Shown here: piece by piece, positions 60,120 through 64,000 of the stretch
Layout: every line of letters starts with the position of its first letter
Position numbering within the stretch: the stretch's first letter is position 1
From: Bacteroidales bacterium
GTDB taxonomy: Bacteria > Bacteroidota > Bacteroidia > Bacteroidales > UBA932
Length of the DNA: 64,000 bases
NCBI GenBank assembly: GCA_017544265.1
Contig: JAFYEM010000035.1
Span: 1 to 64,000, forward strand
Reading direction: 5' to 3'
The notes under the pieces: generated by a model
The model's input: the letters and a program-made list of their open reading frames with translations, nothing else
Told to the model about the DNA's origin: nothing
Database searches by the model: none
Program-made: the position numbers and the translations under genes

Positions 60120-60773
60120 TTAAACTGTTACGATTCCCTTGGCAGCTGCGGCGGCTACACAGCCGACTATGCTGTCAAGGCCGAATTTTCCTTTGATACG
60201 CTCCTTGTAGCTGTCCACGGTATTCACCGAGATTTCAAGGGCAGATGCAATCTGGGTGTTGCTGTAGCCGTATGAAGTCAGCTGCAGCACTTCCAGTTCC
60301 CGCCGCGTCAGGCCCTGCGGCTTGCGGGCCTCAAGGTTATCTTTGCCGCCGAAAATACGGAGTATCTTTTCCGACTCTATTGTCTCGCCGAAGAAAAGGC
60401 ACTTGCCCGAAATCACATCCGAAATTGCGCCGACTATGGATTCGGGAGAAGAATCCTTGGCCAGATAGGCGCAGGCGCCGGAAGTTATCGCCCTCAGTAT
60501 ATAGGAAGGATTCTTATAATGGGACAGCACCAGAGTCTTTAACGCGGGGAAGGCCTCGTGGAGAATGCCCAGCAGCGCCAGGCCGTCGGTTTCTGCCTCC
60601 AGTGTTATGTCCACCACCGCGATGTCTGTTTCGGGATGGGCATTGAGATAGGCCACGGCGGCTCCCGGCGTAGTCACGGAATCCACATGCGCAAATGACG
60701 GATCGGCGCCAAGGGCCAGTTTCAGCCCCATTACAAACACGGCGGAATCTTCGATGAGGAGAATATTTATCAT
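60120..60773 (-). CDS. Response regulator, NarL/FixJ type
   Basis: 217 residues. The receiver domain begins MINILLIEDSAVF with acidic residues Glu8-Asp9, the phosphoacceptor Asp55 in VVDITLE and the Lys of YLAKDSSPES. The LuxR-type helix-turn-helix is at the C-terminus: LTRRELEVLQLTSYGYSN, then QIASALEISVNTVDSYKERI. Its ATG overlaps the stop of the upstream histidine kinase gene (ATGA), so it is the cognate partner. It converges with the dehydrogenase gene, one base apart. Confidence 0.93.
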   Translation of the reverse strand: MINILLIEDSAVFVMGLKLALGADPSFAHVDSVTTPGAAVAYLNAHPETDIAVVDITLEAETDGLALLGILHEAFPALKTLVLSHYKNPSYILRAITSGACAYLAKDSSPESIVGAISDVISGKCLFFGETIESEKILRIFGGKDNLEARKPQGLTRRELEVLQLTSYGYSNTQIASALEISVNTVDSYKERIKGKFGLDSIVGCVAAAAAKGIVTV

Positions 60774-63478
60774 AGGTCAATCGTTATTTCAAGGCCGCCT
60801 TCCGGCCGGTTGTGCATGTCTATGGCCGCTCCCAGCTTGTCCAGCAGTTCGCGTGTAATCACCAGGCCCAGGCCATGGCCCCAGCGCACGCCACCCTCCC
60901 GGAGACCCGGACCGTCATCGACAATTATTATTCTGTTTCCGCGGGCGCGCAGCGACACCCCCGCTCCTTCGGGACTGGCCTTGACGGCATTGTCGAGAAG
61001 GTTTCTGAGAACCGTCAGCAGCATATTGCGGTCTGTCCGCACACTCAGGCCAGAAGGAATGTCCACGGTGATTATTTCTCCCTTCCGGATGGTCGCAATA
61101 GCTTCCGCCGCCAATGCCGGCAGGTTTTCATCCCTCATCACCGGCTCCAGCATTCCTTTCTGGTTCAGGGACCACAGGAGCAGGTTTTCCAGCAGCATGG
61201 ACGCATTGTCCGTGGATACCGAGAGTGCCTCAAGGGCACTTTTTAGCTGCTCAGGGGGCAGTCCGTCCACCTGCTTGAGCAGCTGGTGCGCCAGAAGCCG
61301 GTTTCCGGAAACAGGAGTCCTCAAATCGTGGGAGATAATGGAGAAGAGCTGGTTGCGCTTGTCCAGTTCCTTTTCCAGCAGCCGGCGTTCCCGTAGTTTG
61401 ATTACCAGATATATAATCGCCGCAACCAGCAGTATGTACCCCAGCAGGAAGGGCCAGCTTAGCCAGAGAGGAAGAGGCACGCGAATCATCTGCGTGGTTG
61501 TTTCACCGTAATTCCACCGGCCGAAGATGTCGGAACTCTGCTCCTCAAGAATGTAGTTTCCAGGGCGTATATTGTCCCGCAGGCCGGAGAATTCCCCGTC
61601 CACCCATTCGCCCTCGTTCAGGCGGTAGCGGCGGCGGACCAGACGCTCCAGCGGCAGATTGCCTGATGCCCGGATAGAAAGCAGGCTGTCCGGATGGAAC
61701 AAAGCGGCTCCGTCGGAGCCTCCGAAGGCGAGGGAACCGTCTGCGAGGGGGCAGGAAACATGCTCTCCATATATGTCTGAAGGAAAGCCAAGCTCTTTCG
61801 GCACACGCCCTGTGCTGCCGTCCGTGTCTATGAACCATAGTCCGTCTTCCGTCCCGGCCCAGAGCCGGCCTTTGGCATCGGCCTCGACGGACTGGACCAG
61901 CATTCCGTCCAGATAATGCCCTCCGGAAGGGCTCCACAGTCCGCTGCGTGTGGCTGCCCAGACGGTGCCGTCAGAGCTTAGACACAGGTCGGTGACATAA
62001 TCGTCCGGAATGGAGGAATTAGCCTTGTAGTATTTTGTCACAAGTCCGCTTTCCCGGTCTATGACATTCAGCCCTGCCTGCGTGGTGGCATAGACCAGAT
62101 TGCCGTCCCTGTCCTCTATGAGGCGGCTGCCGAGGCGGGAACTGATATAGATATTGGAATCCACCTGGGGCGAAGGATAGCGGAAGGGGCTCAGCCAGCG
62201 CGGGGGAAGGCTCCTGCGGGCCTGGCGGTCCCAGTGGTTCAGGCCTACGCCCTCCCAGCTGACTACCCAGAACCGGCCTTCGCTGTCTTCCAGGAAATCC
62301 GAAATCCAATTGGCTCCGTCAAGATGCCGGGCTTCGGTCTGCTCTGGAGGAAGAAGGCCGCTCAGGCGATCCTTGTGTACCATTTTCCCGTTCTTCCATA
62401 CCTCCCAGCCGGTATTGTTCCACAGGCCCTTATAGACGGTGCCGGAGCTGTCTTCATAGAGGGCCGAGACGCGTTCTTCGGCTGTCCCGATCCACAGTTT
62501 TCCCCTATGGTCTTCCAAAAGGGCGGACACCTGGGCGGTAGAGACTGTTCTCACCTGCTGCAAGGCAGAAGACAGCACGGAGAGACCGTAGTCGCCGCCC
62601 ACCCAGATATTGCCCTGACGGTCTTCGAATATGCAGTATAGCTCACCGGAGGAGAGGCTGGAGTGATCTTCGGCCTTGTGGCGGAATACCTCGGAATTCT
62701 CCGGATGCTCTGTGTCTATGATGCCCAGCCCGTAGGATCCTGCCGCCCAAAGCGTTCCGCGATGGTCCGTGAGCAGCCTGGCATGGGCGATTGGCAGTCG
62801 GCCGAGGGGGACCGGACAACCGGCGTCATAAGTATGCAAGAGGGAAGTATGGTCTTCAAAGGAGTAGAGTTTCCCGCCGCTTTCGGCGTAGCTCCCGTTG
62901 CAGAGCATACCCTCCCAGGAGGGTTCCGTTATGTGCGGGGCCTTTCTGTCTTCTACAAACTGGTTGTGGACAAGGCGGCCGGACAGCCAGAGCTTCCCGT
63001 CGGAGGCCTCATATATCTGATAATAGGGATAATCGCCTTCCGAATCCCTCTTGGAGTAAAAGCAGCTGGCCTCCTCGTGTATTCCGTCCCGGTAAGAGAG
63101 TTTCCGAAGAAGGGTGTCCCCTACGGTGGCCCATACATAGCCCTCCCCGTCGGCGTACAGTGCCCGGATATTACCGCACTGAGCATCTCTTTTGTCATTC
63201 ACTATCAGTCCTTCCGTGGTGCCGACCCATAACCGGCCTTCTGCATCCACCGCCAGCGCATTCACCCGACCGTACTCCTTCCAGCTGCGGAAACGCATTC
63301 CGTCAAAACTGGCGAGCCCGTTCCTTGTGCCTATCCACAGGGTGCCGCCGTCATCCTGAACTATTGCATAGACAGTATTGGACGGCAGTCCGTCGGCCGC
63401 GCTGTAGTTTACGAATCGCGGAAAGCCCCATCCCGGCAAAACCAATGCAAGCAGCAATATGACAGCAAAGCGACGCAT
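60770..63478 (-). CDS. Sensor histidine kinase with beta-propeller sensor
   Basis: 902 residues. MRRFAVILLLALVLPGWGF is a signal peptide. Residues about 20-560 are repeated propeller units of the two-component-propeller type (GGTLWIGTRNGLASFDG, EGRLWVGTTEGLIV, GTVWAATRSGLWSPSG). A Y_Y_Y-like Ig domain follows (YRLNEGEWVDGEFSGLRDN), a membrane helix near residue 660, HisKA with SHDLRTPVS (His717), and a HATPase with LRNLLDNAVKAS and VDDGPGLREGG. It is like hybrid sensors for glycans, but the regulator is a separate gene. No SusCD locus is in view, so the ligand is unknown. Confidence 0.92.
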   Translation of the reverse strand: MRRFAVILLLALVLPGWGFPRFVNYSAADGLPSNTVYAIVQDDGGTLWIGTRNGLASFDGMRFRSWKEYGRVNALAVDAEGRLWVGTTEGLIVNDKRDAQCGNIRALYADGEGYVWATVGDTLLRKLSYRDGIHEEASCFYSKRDSEGDYPYYQIYEASDGKLWLSGRLVHNQFVEDRKAPHITEPSWEGMLCNGSYAESGGKLYSFEDHTSLLHTYDAGCPVPLGRLPIAHARLLTDHRGTLWAAGSYGLGIIDTEHPENSEVFRHKAEDHSSLSSGELYCIFEDRQGNIWVGGDYGLSVLSSALQQVRTVSTAQVSALLEDHRGKLWIGTAEERVSALYEDSSGTVYKGLWNNTGWEVWKNGKMVHKDRLSGLLPPEQTEARHLDGANWISDFLEDSEGRFWVVSWEGVGLNHWDRQARRSLPPRWLSPFRYPSPQVDSNIYISSRLGSRLIEDRDGNLVYATTQAGLNVIDRESGLVTKYYKANSSIPDDYVTDLCLSSDGTVWAATRSGLWSPSGGHYLDGMLVQSVEADAKGRLWAGTEDGLWFIDTDGSTGRVPKELGFPSDIYGEHVSCPLADGSLAFGGSDGAALFHPDSLLSIRASGNLPLERLVRRRYRLNEGEWVDGEFSGLRDNIRPGNYILEEQSSDIFGRWNYGETTTQMIRVPLPLWLSWPFLLGYILLVAAIIYLVIKLRERRLLEKELDKRNQLFSIISHDLRTPVSGNRLLAHQLLKQVDGLPPEQLKSALEALSVSTDNASMLLENLLLWSLNQKGMLEPVMRDENLPALAAEAIATIRKGEIITVDIPSGLSVRTDRNMLLTVLRNLLDNAVKASPEGAGVSLRARGNRIIIVDDGPGLREGGVRWGHGLGLVITRELLDKLGAAIDMHNRPEGGLEITIDL

Positions 63479-63485
63479 AGCTCTG

Positions 63486-63493
63486 CAAAGATA
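63486..63493 (-). promoter_or_regulatory. -7 box of the histidine kinase gene
   Basis: Minus-strand TATCTTTG, an exact match, 7 bases before the ATG at 63478, which predicts a near-leaderless mRNA. Confidence 0.6.
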
Positions 63494-63530
63494 TTATTTC
63501 CTCCCGAATTATCCTTGCAAATCGCCCCTC

Positions 63531-63549
63531 TGTGGCGGAATCCGCCACA
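63531..63549. promoter_or_regulatory. 19-bp palindrome between divergent genes
   Basis: TGTGGCGGA, one base, TCCGCCACA: a perfect 9-bp inverted repeat centred between the divergent -7 boxes at 63486-63493 and 63570-63577. It could be an operator shared by the kinase and lipoprotein genes, or a short hairpin. Confidence 0.5.
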
Positions 63550-63569
63550 AGACAAATGTTTCAATAATT

Positions 63570-63577
63570 TACCTTTG
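63570..63577 (+). promoter_or_regulatory. -7 box of the terminal lipoprotein gene
   Basis: TACCTTTG, an exact match, 18 bp before the ATG at 63596; no clear -33 box. Confidence 0.5.
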
Positions 63578-63595
63578 CGAAAAATACACAAGGCC

Positions 63596-64000
63596 ATGAA
63601 AAAAATTGTATTTGCCATATTGGCTTTTTCTCTTATCCTGATGTCCTCCTGCAACAAAGACGGGGAAGGGAATGGCAAAAACGCCAGGGTGACATTCCGC
63701 AAGGCTAATATCGGCGGCGCAAACATGCTGGCCCTCGCCCAGGGAGGCGCGGCAGCTAAGGCCGAGGGAGATGTCAATATCGGGCCCAATGCTCTCTACA
63801 CCGTGTCTGAAGACGGCACGATGGTGGAGGTAAGCTATAATGTTGACGTGGAAGGGGTCGACGGCGAGGTGGCCGAAACCATCCAGGCCAATCTTATCAT
63901 TTCTCCCGGCTTCGTATTTCCCGTCGATGAAGGCTGGCTGTGGCTTGCCAACTGCCATTATAATGTAAAGGGCGGATGGAATAATTATCCCACGGAAGAG
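63596..64000 (+). CDS. Lipoprotein, partial
   Basis: The first 135 codons of a gene running off the window. MKKIVFAILAFSLILMSSC is a lipobox signal with Cys19, followed by NKDGEGNGKN, an acidic stretch of the kind that sends Bacteroidetes lipoproteins to the cell surface. The visible mature part is beta-rich: ALYTVSEDGTMVEVSYNV and LIISPGFVFPVDEGWLWL. No family is recognised from this portion. It is divergent from the propeller histidine kinase and may be its target. Confidence 0.7.
   Translation, partial: MKKIVFAILAFSLILMSSCNKDGEGNGKNARVTFRKANIGGANMLALAQGGAAAKAEGDVNIGPNALYTVSEDGTMVEVSYNVDVEGVDGEVAETIQANLIISPGFVFPVDEGWLWLANCHYNVKGGWNNYPTEE

Overview
The window comes from a Bacteroidales genome, probably an uncultured gut-type lineage with fairly high GC. 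The evidence is internal. Most intergenic regions carry the Bacteroidetes promoter (TTTG, about 19-20 bp, then TAnnTTTG). SecD and SecF are fused, and there is a large locus of fimbrillin-type (type V pilus) lipoproteins preceded by DUF3575 and DUF5119 genes. The genus cannot be named from the sequence alone.

Layout. 1-2.7 kb: promoter-proximal part of the S10 ribosomal operon on the minus strand (rplC-rplD-rplW-rplB-rpsS), starting at rplC. 2.7-5.9 kb: a metallophosphoesterase, a lipid kinase, a PlsC-like acyltransferase and a small lipoprotein. 5.9-13.7 kb: an Ig-domain lipoprotein, miaA, smpB, a CapA-like protein, a sodium/solute symporter, a YiiX-like hydrolase and a glycosyltransferase. 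13.8-16.0 kb: tRNA-Ser(GCT) followed by repeats and a low-GC accessory segment with gene remnants. 16-20.6 kb: a GH39-like glycosidase, small lipoproteins, a Tat-type phosphoesterase and a PD40 protein. 20.7-31.7 kb: secDF, cdaA, mutS2, yraN and dnaE. 31.8-37.4 kb: pheS and then dapB-dapA-dapD-thrA, a translationally coupled aspartate-family amino-acid operon. 37.4-53.4 kb: an eleven-gene minus-strand fimbrial operon. 53.4-55.0 kb: a complex divergent control region and a membrane-anchored AraC-type regulator. 55-64 kb: a GDPD-like lipoprotein, a YKSDA-repeat protein, a cytidylate-kinase-like protein, an Agp-like phosphatase, a glycerol-1-phosphate dehydrogenase-like enzyme, a propeller histidine kinase with its response regulator, and the start of a lipoprotein.

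How it works together. The fimbrial operon reads DUF3575 beta-barrel protein, DUF5119 lipoprotein, seven paralogous fimbrillin-like subunits, a probable accessory or anchor subunit and a large DUF4906-like putative tip protein. The adjacent AraC-type membrane protein is the obvious candidate regulator. The shared intergenic region holds two strong promoters, three copies of an 8-bp motif arranged like operator sites, and a nine-C homopolymer that could vary in length.

The most unusual signal is a set of palindromic repeats that have entered genes in frame. One adds about 60 residues to MiaA. Another adds about 47 residues to the aspartokinase part of ThrA, and a relative of the ThrA element lies upstream of dnaE. 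The ThrA and dnaE copies differ in their hairpin stems by paired, base-pair-preserving changes. This behaviour resembles the palindromic coding elements known from Rickettsia.
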